Positions 25,459 to 34,749 of a stretch of 51,152 nt of DNA are shown piece after piece. The DNA lies in the NCBI GenBank assembly GCA_029251465.1, contig JAQXDI010000006.1, forward strand, positions 1 through 51,152, read 5' to 3'. The position numbers were made by a program, and so were the translations under genes. Position 1 is the first letter of the stretch. Each line of letters opens with the position of its first letter. The stretch is from Ascidiaceihabitans sp. (GTDB taxonomy: Bacteria; Pseudomonadota; Alphaproteobacteria; Rhodobacterales; Rhodobacteraceae). Under the pieces are notes generated by a model, which worked only from the letters and a program-made list of their open reading frames with translations, had not been told where the DNA came from and did no database searches.

Positions 25459-26064
25459 ATGTTCTATCAACCAAAAGACGGGCATCCGTTGCCGCACAAT
25501 CCGTTTAACGCCATCATTACGCCGCGCCCGATTGGATGGATTTCGACACGTGATGCTGACGGGCGTAACAACCTTGCGCCCTATTCGTTTTTCAACGGCG
25601 TAGCGTACGCGCCGCCCCAAGTCATGTTCGCCTCGACCGGTGCCAAAGACGATCAGGACAACACCAAGGACAGCGTTGCAAACATTCGTGAAACCGGCGT
25701 GTTTTGTGTGAATTTGGTGCAGACAGACATGAAGGACGCGATGAATGTATCCTCAGCAACATTGGCCAAAGACGTCGATGAATTCGCCCATGTCGGACTG
25801 ACACCGATCGCGTGCGAAACCATCAATTGCGCCCGTATTGACGGGGTTCCGGCATCGATGGAATGCAAAATGACCCAGATTGTGCAGATCGAGGGCGCTT
25901 CGAATTTTGTGGTCTTTGGCGAAGTCACGGGCATACACATGCGCGATGACACGATCGTCGACGGGCGTTTTGACGTGACCACATTCAATCCGCTCGCCCG
26001 CATGGGATACCGCGATTACACGAGCGTCAAAGAGGTATTCGAACTGATCCGCCCGGACGACTAA
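25459..26064 (+). CDS. Flavin reductase family protein
   Basis: A 201-residue FMN-binding split-barrel protein. The N terminus HNPFNAIITPRPIGWISTRDADGRNNLAPYSFFNGVAYAPPQV is the family signature that binds flavin. The later GVFCVNLV and TFNPLARMGYRDYT also fit. The ATG at 25459 is used because the upstream part of the open frame does not belong to the family and lies antisense to the GNAT gene. Such proteins supply reduced flavin to monooxygenases or act on small aldehydes. No partner enzyme is next to it. Confidence 0.9.
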   Translation: MFYQPKDGHPLPHNPFNAIITPRPIGWISTRDADGRNNLAPYSFFNGVAYAPPQVMFASTGAKDDQDNTKDSVANIRETGVFCVNLVQTDMKDAMNVSSATLAKDVDEFAHVGLTPIACETINCARIDGVPASMECKMTQIVQIEGASNFVVFGEVTGIHMRDDTIVDGRFDVTTFNPLARMGYRDYTSVKEVFELIRPDD

Positions 26065-26091
26065 AACCATTCCTAAACACAGGAAACAGCT

Positions 26092-27756
26092 TTAGTGACC
26101 GCCCAAAATTCCAGTGCGTACGGAGTAATCCACTGCCAAAGCGTACTCAGGATCATCGTCGCTATCGACCATCAAGTGGCCCGCTTTGTTCAGCAATTGG
26201 TGGCAATCGCGGCTTAGGTGACGCAGCATCAAAGTCTTGCCTGCCGCCTCGTATTTACCGGCCATAGCCTCGATTGCTTGCAAGGCTGATTGGTCCACAA
26301 CTCGGCTGTCGGCAAAATCGACGATGACTGTTTCGGGGTCGCCGTCGACATCGAACAACTCGGAAAATCCGTCTGAAGAGCCAAAGAACAATGGGCCACT
26401 GATTTCGTAGACTTTTGCCCCTTCTTGGGTCGCTGACAGGCGCGTTTTTGCGTGAATGCGGCGGGCGTTGTTCCACGCATAGGCAAGGGCAGACACGATC
26501 ACACCGACAACAACGGCGACGGCCAAATCTTCGTACACGGTGACAACAGTCACCAGCAGAATAACGAATGCATCTATCAGTGGTACTTTGGTCAAAATAC
26601 GCAGCGAATTCCAAGCGAATGTCCCGATCACGACCATGAACATCACACCGACCAATGCGGCCAGCGGAATAAGTTCAATAATGCTGGAGCCGACCAGAAT
26701 AAAGAGCAGCAAAAACACGGCGGCAGCGATGCCAGCAACACGTGTGCGCCCGCCAGATTTGACGTTGATCATCGACTGACCAATCATCGCACAACCGCCC
26801 ATACCACCAAAAAAACCGGTAACCGTGTTGGCCACACCTTGGGCGATACATTCCTGGCTCGCGCCACCGCGGGTGTTCGTCATGTCGCCGACAAGGTTCA
26901 GCGTCAGCAGGCTTTCGATCAGGCCAATCGCTGCCAAAATAACCGCATACGGCAGAATAATGTACAGCGTTTCCAAGGTGAAAGGCGCAAGTGCTGTACC
27001 ATACAACCCTAGACCTTCGCCAAACGGGTTGTGCGGCAGTGGAAAACCGCCGCTGATCGAGGCCAAATCACCAACGCGCGGAACATCCAGACCAAAGCCA
27101 ATCACCACGGCCGCGACAATCCCAATCCCAGCCAAGGGGGCCGGGATGAGCTTGGTAATGCGCGGCATCACCCAGATAATCGCCATCGTGCAAACCACCA
27201 GCGTCAACATCATGAACAGCGGCATACCACTCAGCCATTCGCCACCGCCCATGCCGTGGCCCGTATCGACCATCGTGCCCGGTACTTTGAACTGGCCCAT
27301 TTGCGCCAAGAAAATAACGATCGCAAGGCCGTTTACAAAGCCCAACATCACCGGATGTGGCACCAGTCGAATGAATTTCCCCCACTGCATGACGCCTGCA
27401 AATATCTGCAATGCGCCCATCAAAACGACCGTTGCAAACAGATATTCAACGCCGTGCTGCGCGACCAGCGCAACCATGACCACCGCCAACGCGCCTGTGG
27501 CCCCCGAAATCATCCCCGGACGCCCGCCAATCAGCGCTGTGATCAGCCCGACCAGAAATGCGGCGTACAAACCGACCAACGGGTTGACCCCCGCCACAAA
27601 GGCAAACGCGACCGCCTCGGGCACCAAGGCCAAAGCGACCGTCAGCCCCGACAACAGTTCGATCCGTAACCGCCCGACGCTAAATCCGTCCTCAGGCATC
27701 CAGCGCAAATCGGTGACGTTCAAACTCTTTGTGAATGCAGCAAAAGTGGCGCGCAT
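26092..27756 (-). CDS. SulP family anion transporter with STAS domain
   Basis: A 554-residue inner-membrane transporter. About ten hydrophobic spans follow ELLSGLTVALALVPEAVAFAFVAGVNPLVGLYAAF. GGMGGCAMIGQSMINVKSGGRTRVAG is a conserved SulP loop. The C-terminal STAS domain (about 420-545) contains VIVDFADSRVVDQSALQAIE. The family moves sulfate, bicarbonate or other anions, and the substrate is not decided here. The ATG at 27756 (MRATFAAFTKSLNVTDL) is chosen because in-frame codons upstream encode no family sequence. It is convergent with the flavin reductase gene. Confidence 0.92.
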   Translation of the reverse strand: MRATFAAFTKSLNVTDLRWMPEDGFSVGRLRIELLSGLTVALALVPEAVAFAFVAGVNPLVGLYAAFLVGLITALIGGRPGMISGATGALAVVMVALVAQHGVEYLFATVVLMGALQIFAGVMQWGKFIRLVPHPVMLGFVNGLAIVIFLAQMGQFKVPGTMVDTGHGMGGGEWLSGMPLFMMLTLVVCTMAIIWVMPRITKLIPAPLAGIGIVAAVVIGFGLDVPRVGDLASISGGFPLPHNPFGEGLGLYGTALAPFTLETLYIILPYAVILAAIGLIESLLTLNLVGDMTNTRGGASQECIAQGVANTVTGFFGGMGGCAMIGQSMINVKSGGRTRVAGIAAAVFLLLFILVGSSIIELIPLAALVGVMFMVVIGTFAWNSLRILTKVPLIDAFVILLVTVVTVYEDLAVAVVVGVIVSALAYAWNNARRIHAKTRLSATQEGAKVYEISGPLFFGSSDGFSELFDVDGDPETVIVDFADSRVVDQSALQAIEAMAGKYEAAGKTLMLRHLSRDCHQLLNKAGHLMVDSDDDPEYALAVDYSVRTGILGGH

Positions 27757-28091
27757 GAATAGTGTCCTGTCAGGGGAAAAGAAACTCTTGGCGCGTCCTA
27801 GACGGTTTCGCGCGCGATGTGAACCCTGCAACATGCTGGGCGAGATACCATAACTGTATGAATATTTGACAAAGAGGTATTCAAAGCCTCGCAAAACGGT
27901 CCGGAATTACTCCGGTTTTCTGCCTCGTGGGCTTAGCAATGTCGCGCCATCGCCCCAGTTCAATGCACAGGACCGCCTAAATTGTTAACAGCAGACCCAA
28001 ACGGATGACACGCACCATGCGCTGTCTGGCCGTTGAAACCTGTTGCGATTTGCACCACATTCGTCCCAAATCAATCACCGGAGTCCCCTGC
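27757..28091. other. Intergenic region between sulP and mtnP
   Basis: A 335-bp divergent spacer. It holds a short inverted repeat, CCGGA-ATTAC-TCCGG at 27901-27915, followed by four Ts on the + strand, and an AT-rich stretch near 27855-27880. I find no tRNA-like fold or SAM riboswitch core. Promoters for both flanking genes must lie here, but no good hexamer pair stands out. Confidence 0.45.
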
Positions 28092-28964
28092 ATGACCAAC
28101 ACCAAAATCGCTGTGATCGGAGGCTCGGGCATCTATGATATCGAAGGGTTGGAATCGCCAGAATGGATAACCGTTGACACCCCGTGGGGCGCGCCGTCTG
28201 ACCAAATTCTTACAGGTGTTTTAGACGGCGTCGACATGGCGTTTTTACCGCGTCACGGGCGTGGTCATATCCACTCTCCCACCACTGTTCCGTACCGTGC
28301 CAACATCGACGCGCTCAAGCGGATTGCAGTTACGGATGTGATCTCAGTCTCGGCCTGCGGGTCATTTCGCGAACAAATGGCACCGGGTGATTTTGTCATT
28401 GTGGATCAATTCATTGACCGGACATTCGCGCGCGAAAAATCATTCTTTGGAACCGGCTGCGTCGCCCATGTTAGCGTCGCCCACCCGACTTGTCCGCGCC
28501 TGTCGGACGCGTGCGAAACCGCCGCACGAGACGCCAAAATAACTGTGCACAGAGGCGGCACCTATTTGGCAATGGAGGGTCCACAATTCTCGACCCTCGC
28601 TGAGTCCAGAATGTATCGTGAAAGCTGGGGTGCGGATGTGATCGGCATGACCAACATGCCAGAGGCGAAATTGGCGCGCGAAGCAGAGCTTTGCTATGCG
28701 TCAGTCGCGATGATCACCGACTATGACAGCTGGCACCCCGACCACGGAGAAGTTGACGTAACCGAAATCATAAAGACGCTGATGGGCAACGCCGACAAGG
28801 GCCGCGACATGGTTAAGCGATTGCCTAAACTTTTAGGAACCGAGCGCGTTGATTGCCCACACGGCTGTGACAAAGCACTGGAATACGCGATTTTGACCGC
28901 CCCGGATGCCCGCGACCCGGCGATCATGGCGAAACTCGACGCCGTAGCTGGCCGCGTTTTGTGA
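28092..28964 (+). CDS. mtnP: S-methyl-5'-thioadenosine phosphorylase
   Basis: A 290-residue purine phosphorylase that splits methylthioadenosine into adenine and methylthioribose-1-phosphate (methionine salvage, polyamine by-product). GGSGIYDIEGL, FLPRHGRGHIHSPTTVPYRANI and YLAMEGPQFSTLAESRMYR are the phosphate and nucleoside site motifs, and GMTNMPEAKLAREAELCYA completes the family pattern. I chose the ATG at 28092 because the protein then begins MTNTKIAVIGGSG. It is followed, after four other genes, by apt, which recycles the adenine it releases. Confidence 0.95.
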   Translation: MTNTKIAVIGGSGIYDIEGLESPEWITVDTPWGAPSDQILTGVLDGVDMAFLPRHGRGHIHSPTTVPYRANIDALKRIAVTDVISVSACGSFREQMAPGDFVIVDQFIDRTFAREKSFFGTGCVAHVSVAHPTCPRLSDACETAARDAKITVHRGGTYLAMEGPQFSTLAESRMYRESWGADVIGMTNMPEAKLAREAELCYASVAMITDYDSWHPDHGEVDVTEIIKTLMGNADKGRDMVKRLPKLLGTERVDCPHGCDKALEYAILTAPDARDPAIMAKLDAVAGRVL

Positions 28965-30226
28965 AGGCAAACCAAAGGGTTTTGATCCTTGGGGCCAATG
29001 GTTTCATTGGCCGTCACATCGCGTTTGCGTTGCGCGGTGCTGGGTTGCAGGTGATTGCCCACGCCCGCAATCCATCCAAACTGGTGGCAATGGGGTTTGA
29101 GACGCTAAAGGCAGACTTGAACGATCCGGCAACGCATCAACCTGCGTTTTGGCAAACCCCGCTTGCCGACGACACTTGGCTGGTGAATGCTGCCGGACTG
29201 CTCAGTGGAACACAGGCACAGTTTCAAGCGGTGCACATCGCGGCCCCCACCGCCGCCTATGCCGCGATGACGCCAAGTGCCCGCGCGGTTCTGGTTTCAG
29301 CCATCGGGATCGACGCCGAGACAGATTTCGCCAACTTTCGACGCTTGGGCGAAGCGGCCACAACCGATCAAGTCACAATCCTGCGCCCTGGTTTGGTCAT
29401 GGCCGACACATCCTACGGTGGCAGTTCTTTGGCGCGCAGTCTCGCAGCATTTCCGTTGATCACGCCCGTGGTCAGTGACGGTGCGCAACAGTTTAACCCG
29501 ATCCACGCCAGCGATTTGGCCGCGATCATTCTGCAATGTTTGCACGTGCCACCTAGCCGCAAACCGCACAACATCGGGGGTCCTGAAACCGTAACCCAAG
29601 TCGAGCTGATGCAGATGCTGCGCGGTTGGATGGGGTTGAAAAAACGCCCCATTTTCAGGTTGCCGTTGCCTGTTGCCGTGGCCTTTGGTGCGGTAGGTGA
29701 CGCGCTGCGGTTCGGCCCGATTTCAAAACAAGCGGTCGCGCAATTGCAGCATGGTGTCCATGCCCCGATGTCGCCTGAGATCAGTTTTGAGCCTCGCAGT
29801 GTTAGCAATTTCATCCAATCGCGCCCCGCAGGCACCCAAGATATCTGGCATGCACGGCTTTACCTGATGCGTCCGCTCTTGCGCCTGTCGCTCGTGTTTC
29901 TTTGGCTGGCGTCGGGGATATTAGGACTGACGCTGAGCGCTGATACTTTCGTACCGCTGATCCCAACCAACCTGCTGAGCGACACGACTTTGATCGCGAT
30001 GGCGCGGATTGGTGGACTGGCCGATCTGGCAATCGCATTCGCCCTGCTGCGCAATTGGCGACCTGGGGTGATGACATGGATCCAACTGGGTCTCATTCTC
30101 AGCTACACCGTGGCGTTTACGATTTTAGCACCGCTTTTGTGGGTGCTACCTTTGGGCGGTTTGCTAAAAAACCTGCCTTTGCTGGTGCTTGTCGCAATCT
30201 GGGGTGTTCTGGAGCACGAGCGTTAA
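28961..30226 (+). CDS. NAD(P)-dependent SDR fused to DoxX-like membrane domain
   Basis: A 421-residue two-part protein. Residues 1-290 are an atypical SDR/NmrA-like domain with VLILGANGFIGRHIAFAL (nucleotide binding), VNAAGLLSG and VLVSAIGIDAE. Residues about 305-418 hold four hydrophobic helices of DoxX-like type (LLRLSLVFLWLASGILGL and on). The GTG start at 28961 overlaps the mtnP stop (GTGA), and the stop overlaps the next gene by 1 bp. The soluble domain should lie at the inner face of the membrane. The substrate is unknown. Confidence 0.85.
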   Translation: MKANQRVLILGANGFIGRHIAFALRGAGLQVIAHARNPSKLVAMGFETLKADLNDPATHQPAFWQTPLADDTWLVNAAGLLSGTQAQFQAVHIAAPTAAYAAMTPSARAVLVSAIGIDAETDFANFRRLGEAATTDQVTILRPGLVMADTSYGGSSLARSLAAFPLITPVVSDGAQQFNPIHASDLAAIILQCLHVPPSRKPHNIGGPETVTQVELMQMLRGWMGLKKRPIFRLPLPVAVAFGAVGDALRFGPISKQAVAQLQHGVHAPMSPEISFEPRSVSNFIQSRPAGTQDIWHARLYLMRPLLRLSLVFLWLASGILGLTLSADTFVPLIPTNLLSDTTLIAMARIGGLADLAIAFALLRNWRPGVMTWIQLGLILSYTVAFTILAPLLWVLPLGGLLKNLPLLVLVAIWGVLEHER

Positions 30227-30690
30227 TGGATCCGTACCTGACAGCAAAATGGCTACATATCCTAAGCTCGACCGTCCTGTTTGGCACCGGGATTGGCACC
30301 GCATTTCAAATGGTGTGGGCGATGCGCAGCGGCGAGGTTCGCGCAATCCAAACCACCGCGCGCGGCGTGGTCATGGCAGACTGGATATTCACAACGCCTG
30401 CAGGAATTACCCAACCGCTGACAGGCGTTTGGCTGGTCTGGTTGCAAGGCTACAGCCTCACGGAATCTTGGCTGATTGTGACTTACGCATTATACGCCGC
30501 CGCGTTCGCGTGCTGGGCCCCGGTCGTGAAATTACAAATCCGCATCCGTGATTTGACGGCCAATGCCACGACCTTGCCCCCACAAGCCAAACGCGCCTTT
30601 GCGATCTGGTTTTTCTTGGGCTGGCCTGCGTTTGGGGCGCTCGTTATGGTGTTCTGGTTGATGGTCAACAAACCCGCTTTATGGAGCTAA
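30226..30690 (+). CDS. DUF2269-like integral membrane protein
   Basis: A 154-residue protein with four predicted transmembrane helices: KWLHILSSTVLFGTGIGTAF, VMADWIFTTPAGITQPLTGV, LIVTYALYAAAFACWAPVV and AFAIWFFLGWPAFGALVMVF. The WLHILSS motif and the overall pattern are like the DUF2269 family. Its start overlaps the stop of the SDR-DoxX-like protein by one base (TAATG), and both are membrane proteins, so they may work together. No activity can be assigned. Confidence 0.8.
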   Translation: MDPYLTAKWLHILSSTVLFGTGIGTAFQMVWAMRSGEVRAIQTTARGVVMADWIFTTPAGITQPLTGVWLVWLQGYSLTESWLIVTYALYAAAFACWAPVVKLQIRIRDLTANATTLPPQAKRAFAIWFFLGWPAFGALVMVFWLMVNKPALWS

Positions 30691-30696
30691 CCCGCT

Positions 30697-31320
30697 ATGT
30701 CTTTTGAACTTTGGCTGACCTTCGTCGCCGCCTCTTTTGCCTTGCTGATGATCCCCGGACCGACGGTCTTGTTGGTGCTTAGCTATGCCCTATCCAAGGG
30801 TCGCTCTGTCGCCGTGGCCTCGGCAGCGGGGGTCGCATTGGGTGATTTCGTTGCGATGACCGCCTCGCTTTTGGGCTTGGGCGCATTGGTGCTGGCCTCT
30901 GCGACCTTGTTCACCGTTTTGAAATGGGTCGGTGCGGCCTATTTGATTTGGCTCGGGATCAAGCTGATCCGATCTGCCCCTTCCGAAGGATTAGCGATGC
31001 AAGTCACTGACATCAAAGCACAAGGTGTGTTCAAACACGCCGCTGCAGTGACTGCACTTAACCCGAAATCCATCGCATTTTTTATCGCCTTTGTGCCGCA
31101 GTTCATCACCGCAGACGCACCGTTGTTGCCGCAATTCGCGATCCTGATTTCGACCTTTGTTGGCCTTGCCGCCGCCAATGCGCTGGCTTATGCCCTGCTG
31201 GCCGACAAGATGCGGCGCACCATTGGCAAACCGCACGTTATCACGTGGCTGACCCGCGCCGGCGGGGCCACTTTGATCGTCATGGGTCTTTTGACCGCAA
31301 CCCTTCGCAAAGCGAGCTGA
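30697..31320 (+). CDS. LysE/RhtB family amino-acid exporter
   Basis: A 207-residue inner-membrane exporter with six helices. [33 protein letters not shown] is the LysE/RhtB signature, and the [25 protein letters not shown] loop is present. The family exports amino acids such as homoserine, threonine or leucine. The substrate is not known here. It is 6 bp after the DUF2269-like gene and 1 bp before apt. Confidence 0.92.
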   Translation: MSFELWLTFVAASFALLMIPGPTVLLVLSYALSKGRSVAVASAAGVALGDFVAMTASLLGLGALVLASATLFTVLKWVGAAYLIWLGIKLIRSAPSEGLAMQVTDIKAQGVFKHAAAVTALNPKSIAFFIAFVPQFITADAPLLPQFAILISTFVGLAAANALAYALLADKMRRTIGKPHVITWLTRAGGATLIVMGLLTATLRKAS

Positions 31321-31321
31321 C

Positions 31322-31852
31322 ATGAAAACCGTCCAAGACTACATCCGCACCATCCCCGACTTTCCACACGAAGGGATCATGTTTCGCGATGTGACCACAT
31401 TGTTTGCCGACCCGCGCGGGTTTCGATTGGCGATTGACCAGCTGTTGCACCCCTACGTTGGCCTGCAAATCGACAAAGTTGTGGGGCTGGAAGCACGCGG
31501 ATTTATCCTTGGTGGGGCCATCGCGCACCAGCTGTCTGTCGGTTTTGTACCCGTGCGCAAAGCGGGCAAATTGCCGGGTAAAACGATCAGCCAAGCCTAC
31601 ACGCTGGAATACGGCGAGGCGGTTGTTGTACTGCACGATGACGCGATTCAGGCAGGCGAAAAAGTTCTGGTTGTTGACGATCTACTGGCCACAGGCGGCA
31701 CTGCCGAGGCTGGTATCAAGCTGATCGAACGCTTGGGCGGCGAAATCGTATCCTGCGCTTTTGTCATCGACCTGCCCGATCTGGGTGGCCGCAAAAAGCT
31801 GGAAGCGATGGGGATGGATGTCACAGTTCTGTGCGCATTTGAGGGCGAATAA
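31322..31852 (+). CDS. apt: Adenine phosphoribosyltransferase
   Basis: A 176-residue enzyme that makes AMP from adenine and PRPP. The PRPP-binding signature [18 protein letters not shown] is in the second half, and [14 protein letters not shown] and [17 protein letters not shown] are adenine-side motifs. It is the sixth gene in the run that starts with mtnP, so adenine freed from methylthioadenosine can be salvaged. The spacing to its neighbours is 1 and 3 bp. Confidence 0.96.
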   Translation: MKTVQDYIRTIPDFPHEGIMFRDVTTLFADPRGFRLAIDQLLHPYVGLQIDKVVGLEARGFILGGAIAHQLSVGFVPVRKAGKLPGKTISQAYTLEYGEAVVVLHDDAIQAGEKVLVVDDLLATGGTAEAGIKLIERLGGEIVSCAFVIDLPDLGGRKKLEAMGMDVTVLCAFEGE

Positions 31853-31855
31853 GCC

Positions 31856-32755
31856 ATGCGACTTTTGTGGGCAGCAATCGTCACTTTGATCTTGGCCACA
31901 CCGGTTGTGGCCGATATCGCTGCCCCCAAAAATGTTGATGAAACGCTTGTCCTGATGCGAGATCAGCTAAGCGCCAACACGTTGATCACAGATATTGTTG
32001 TCGACTTTGATGAATCCTACATCAAGTTTCAATTTGATGGGACCGGGCCGCATATCAGTTTCCCCGACAACCTGCATTCTTTGCTGAGCAACGCAGGAAC
32101 AGACGCTGAGCGGTCGGAAATTCTGGCAACGTATCTGCAAAACATAGCGGCTGGTGCTGCTGGCAGTCAGCTAGATGCCCCAATCAACGTTCAAAATGTT
32201 TATCCCGTCATTCGCCATCAAAGCTTAGGCCTGATGCCCACCAATTTGCACGCCGATCCAGATCAAAACGCCCCGCCTGAGGGCGGTAGCGACGATCAGG
32301 ATTACACGCTTGCCAGCTCTCCGTTTGCCGCCGACATGCGCGTCTATCTGGTCGAGGATACACCGCGCACAATTAAATTCATTACCCAAGACATGCTTGT
32401 CAGTCAAAAACTGTCCGCCCAATCGCTCAAGCAGCAAGCGGTGAAAAACTTGCGTGAATTGACGCAAGATCTGGAAGTGCGCAGCCAAGATGATTTACAC
32501 ATGCTGGCCTACGATTCCAATTTCGAGACCAGCTTTTTGATGGACGACGAATATTGGGACGATTTGGAAACCCAATCCGGCCCGATTGTCGCCGTTGTCG
32601 CCGCGCGTGATCTGGTGTTGTTTGTGAATGGCAACGATGCCAAGGCCGTGACGGACCTGCGCGATCTGGTCCACCCGTCGGTCAACCTGTTCAGTTATCC
32701 GGTCTCGACCGCTTTGATCACGCGCAAAGACGGGCGCTGGCAAGCCTACGATTAA
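31856..32755 (+). CDS. DUF1444 family exported protein
   Basis: A 299-residue protein with a signal peptide (about residues 1-19, LLWAAIVTLILATPVVA). The body matches the DUF1444/YtpQ pattern: a segment LASSPFAADMRVYLVEDTPRTIKFI in the middle, then LKQQAVKNLRELTQDLEV, and IVAVVAARDLVLFVNG near the end. The function is unknown. It is the last gene of the mtnP-apt run and overlaps the convergent FAD oxidase by 4 bp. Confidence 0.8.
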   Translation: MRLLWAAIVTLILATPVVADIAAPKNVDETLVLMRDQLSANTLITDIVVDFDESYIKFQFDGTGPHISFPDNLHSLLSNAGTDAERSEILATYLQNIAAGAAGSQLDAPINVQNVYPVIRHQSLGLMPTNLHADPDQNAPPEGGSDDQDYTLASSPFAADMRVYLVEDTPRTIKFITQDMLVSQKLSAQSLKQQAVKNLRELTQDLEVRSQDDLHMLAYDSNFETSFLMDDEYWDDLETQSGPIVAVVAARDLVLFVNGNDAKAVTDLRDLVHPSVNLFSYPVSTALITRKDGRWQAYD

Positions 32756-34164
32756 GTCCGCAAAACAGCGCCAGGGTTCATGATGCCCAACGGATCAAGC
32801 GCCGCTTTGATCGCCCGCATCGCTGCCAGTTTTGAGGGATCGCTGTAACGCTCAAGATCGTCCACCTTCATCCGCCCTACCCCGTGTTCTGCACTGACAG
32901 AGCCGTCCAGCTCATCGACCAGATCGTGGATAACGCGTTTAATTTCATCACGTTGATTGACGTGATCGGCCCGATCGCGTCCTAGGGCCGCAAAAACATT
33001 GTAGTGCAGATTGCCATCACCAACGTGACCAAAACAGTTGATCCGAAAATCACCCATCGTCGCCACGCGCGCGTTGGCCTGTTCGATGAACGTCGCAAGT
33101 GCGCCCAAAGGCACCGAAATGTCGTGGGATGAAACCGACCCGATCAGGCGGTTTGCCTCTGGGATGTGTTCGCGCACGGACCAAAAATCGTTCGATTGTT
33201 GTTGCGATTGGGCAATGATCCCGTCGCTGACCAACCCCTTTTCAACCGCTGCTTCGAACAGGGTCATCAGGCCGTCTGCCGGCTCCATCGCTTGCGCCAC
33301 GCCGATCTCGATCAGCACGGACCATTCTGGTGGGGTCACAAACGGATGGCGGACATTTGGTAGAACTTCGCTTAGGAAATCATAGCCTTGGCGGTGGATC
33401 AGTTCAAACGCGCTGACGGTGTCGCCCAACTGATCGCGGGCCAGTGACAACAACGAAAGCGCTGCGCTGGGGTCAGTCACGACCATCATCGCGGTGCCCA
33501 TGTGCCCCGGGCGCGGCGATAGTTTCAACGAGGCTGCCGTGATCACACCCAACGTGCCTTCTGACCCAATCAGCAGGTGTCGCAAATCATAACCGGTGTT
33601 GTCTTTGCGTAAACGGCTCAGGCCGCTCAGCACGTCGCCGTTGGGCAACACGGCTTCAAGCCCAAGGCATAAATCGCGGGAATTGCCGTAGCGCAGCACG
33701 CCGGTGCCACCGGCATTTGTCGCCAGATTCCCACCGATGCGCGCGGATCCCTCTGCGGCAAGCGACAGGGGAAACAGCCGGTTCACATCTGCCGCAGCTG
33801 TCTGAACATCCGCCAAAATCGCGCCAGCGTCAGCGATCAGCACGTTCTCTTGTGGATAGACGGCGCGGATCGCAGTCATCTTTTCAAGGCTCAAAATCAG
33901 CGGGATCGGACCGTCCGCCGCAACCTGACCACCGACCAACCCGGTACCGCCGCCGTAGGGGATAATCCCGACGCGCGCCTCGGCGCATTTCTGAACGATT
34001 GCGCTGACTTCCAACGTGCTGCGCGGCAATGCCACAAGCCCGTCCTGGCCTGCGTAACGCCCTCGTGGTTCTTCGAGATATTTGGCAGATGTGGCTTGAA
34101 ACCGGTCCGCAGGCAGCGCGGCACGCAGCGCCGTTTCCAATTCAGGTGACAGTGAATTCAACAT
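32752..34164 (-). CDS. FAD-linked oxidase (D-lactate/2-hydroxyacid dehydrogenase type)
   Basis: A 470-residue flavoprotein. The FAD-binding type 4 domain shows IIPYGGGTGLVGGQVA and GGNLATNAGGTGVLRYGNSRD. The C-terminal cap has FGHVGDGNLHYN and SVSAEHGVGRMK, as in D-2-hydroxyglutarate dehydrogenase, D-lactate dehydrogenase and GlcD. The precise 2-hydroxyacid cannot be told apart from sequence. It is the last gene of the long - strand block and starts directly after the GNAT stop. Confidence 0.9.
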   Translation of the reverse strand: MLNSLSPELETALRAALPADRFQATSAKYLEEPRGRYAGQDGLVALPRSTLEVSAIVQKCAEARVGIIPYGGGTGLVGGQVAADGPIPLILSLEKMTAIRAVYPQENVLIADAGAILADVQTAAADVNRLFPLSLAAEGSARIGGNLATNAGGTGVLRYGNSRDLCLGLEAVLPNGDVLSGLSRLRKDNTGYDLRHLLIGSEGTLGVITAASLKLSPRPGHMGTAMMVVTDPSAALSLLSLARDQLGDTVSAFELIHRQGYDFLSEVLPNVRHPFVTPPEWSVLIEIGVAQAMEPADGLMTLFEAAVEKGLVSDGIIAQSQQQSNDFWSVREHIPEANRLIGSVSSHDISVPLGALATFIEQANARVATMGDFRINCFGHVGDGNLHYNVFAALGRDRADHVNQRDEIKRVIHDLVDELDGSVSAEHGVGRMKVDDLERYSDPSKLAAMRAIKAALDPLGIMNPGAVLRT

Positions 34165-34749
34165 CTAACCTACCTCGGTTTTACCACGACGATCACTGCG
34201 CAAAGCCGCGTATAAAACATGGCTGCGCCAACGCCCGTCAATTTGCAAATATGACTGGGCCACGCCTTCGTATTTAAAGGTACAGCGTTCCAATACTCCG
34301 CGCGATGCGGCATTTTCTGGCAAACAAGCCGCCTCAAGCCGGCTTAGATCAAGCTGGGTAAATGCGTGATGAACGACGGCTAAAATTGCCTCGCGCATGT
34401 AGCCTTGGCGGGTGAACGGTTCGCCCGTCCAATAGCCTAGCGTCCCCGATTGCGACGGCCCTCGGCGAATGTTGTCCAGCGTGATCGCACCCAGCAACAT
34501 GTCGTCACTGCGGCGCACCAGAAACAGCGGCATCGCAGTGCCAGCGTTAATCGAACGTTGCGCCCAATAGACACGATTGGTGAAGGCCTTGCGCGACAGG
34601 TGGTCCTTGGCCCAACTGGGTTCCCAACCTGTCAGAAATTCGCGACTTTGCGTGCGCAATGCGACCCAGGGGCGAAAATCAGAATGGATCGGCGGGCGCA
34701 GCGTCATACGCTCTGTTTCGATCCTGATTTTGCGTTTCGTCAAAAGCAT
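34165..34749 (-). CDS. GNAT acetyltransferase, RimJ-like
   Basis: A 194-residue acetyltransferase of the RimJ/RimL type. ETERMTLRPPIHSDFRPWVALR is the usual start. GTLGYWTGEPFTRQGYMREAILAVV is the acetyl-CoA site, and LEAACLPENAASRGVLERCTFKYEG is the N-x-x-S-x-x-x-L-E-x-x-GF-like end. It may acetylate a protein N terminus or a small amine. Its ATG overlaps the M16 peptidase stop by one base, so it is coupled to it. Confidence 0.88.
   Translation of the reverse strand: MLLTKRKIRIETERMTLRPPIHSDFRPWVALRTQSREFLTGWEPSWAKDHLSRKAFTNRVYWAQRSINAGTAMPLFLVRRSDDMLLGAITLDNIRRGPSQSGTLGYWTGEPFTRQGYMREAILAVVHHAFTQLDLSRLEAACLPENAASRGVLERCTFKYEGVAQSYLQIDGRWRSHVLYAALRSDRRGKTEVG

Noticed and set aside
26825..27853. 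342-codon open frame antisense to sulP
   Set aside because: Shadow of an unambiguous transporter gene with STAS domain.
27901..27919. Short hairpin with T-run upstream of sulP as a terminator
   Set aside because: The stem is only 5 bp and no + strand gene precedes it.
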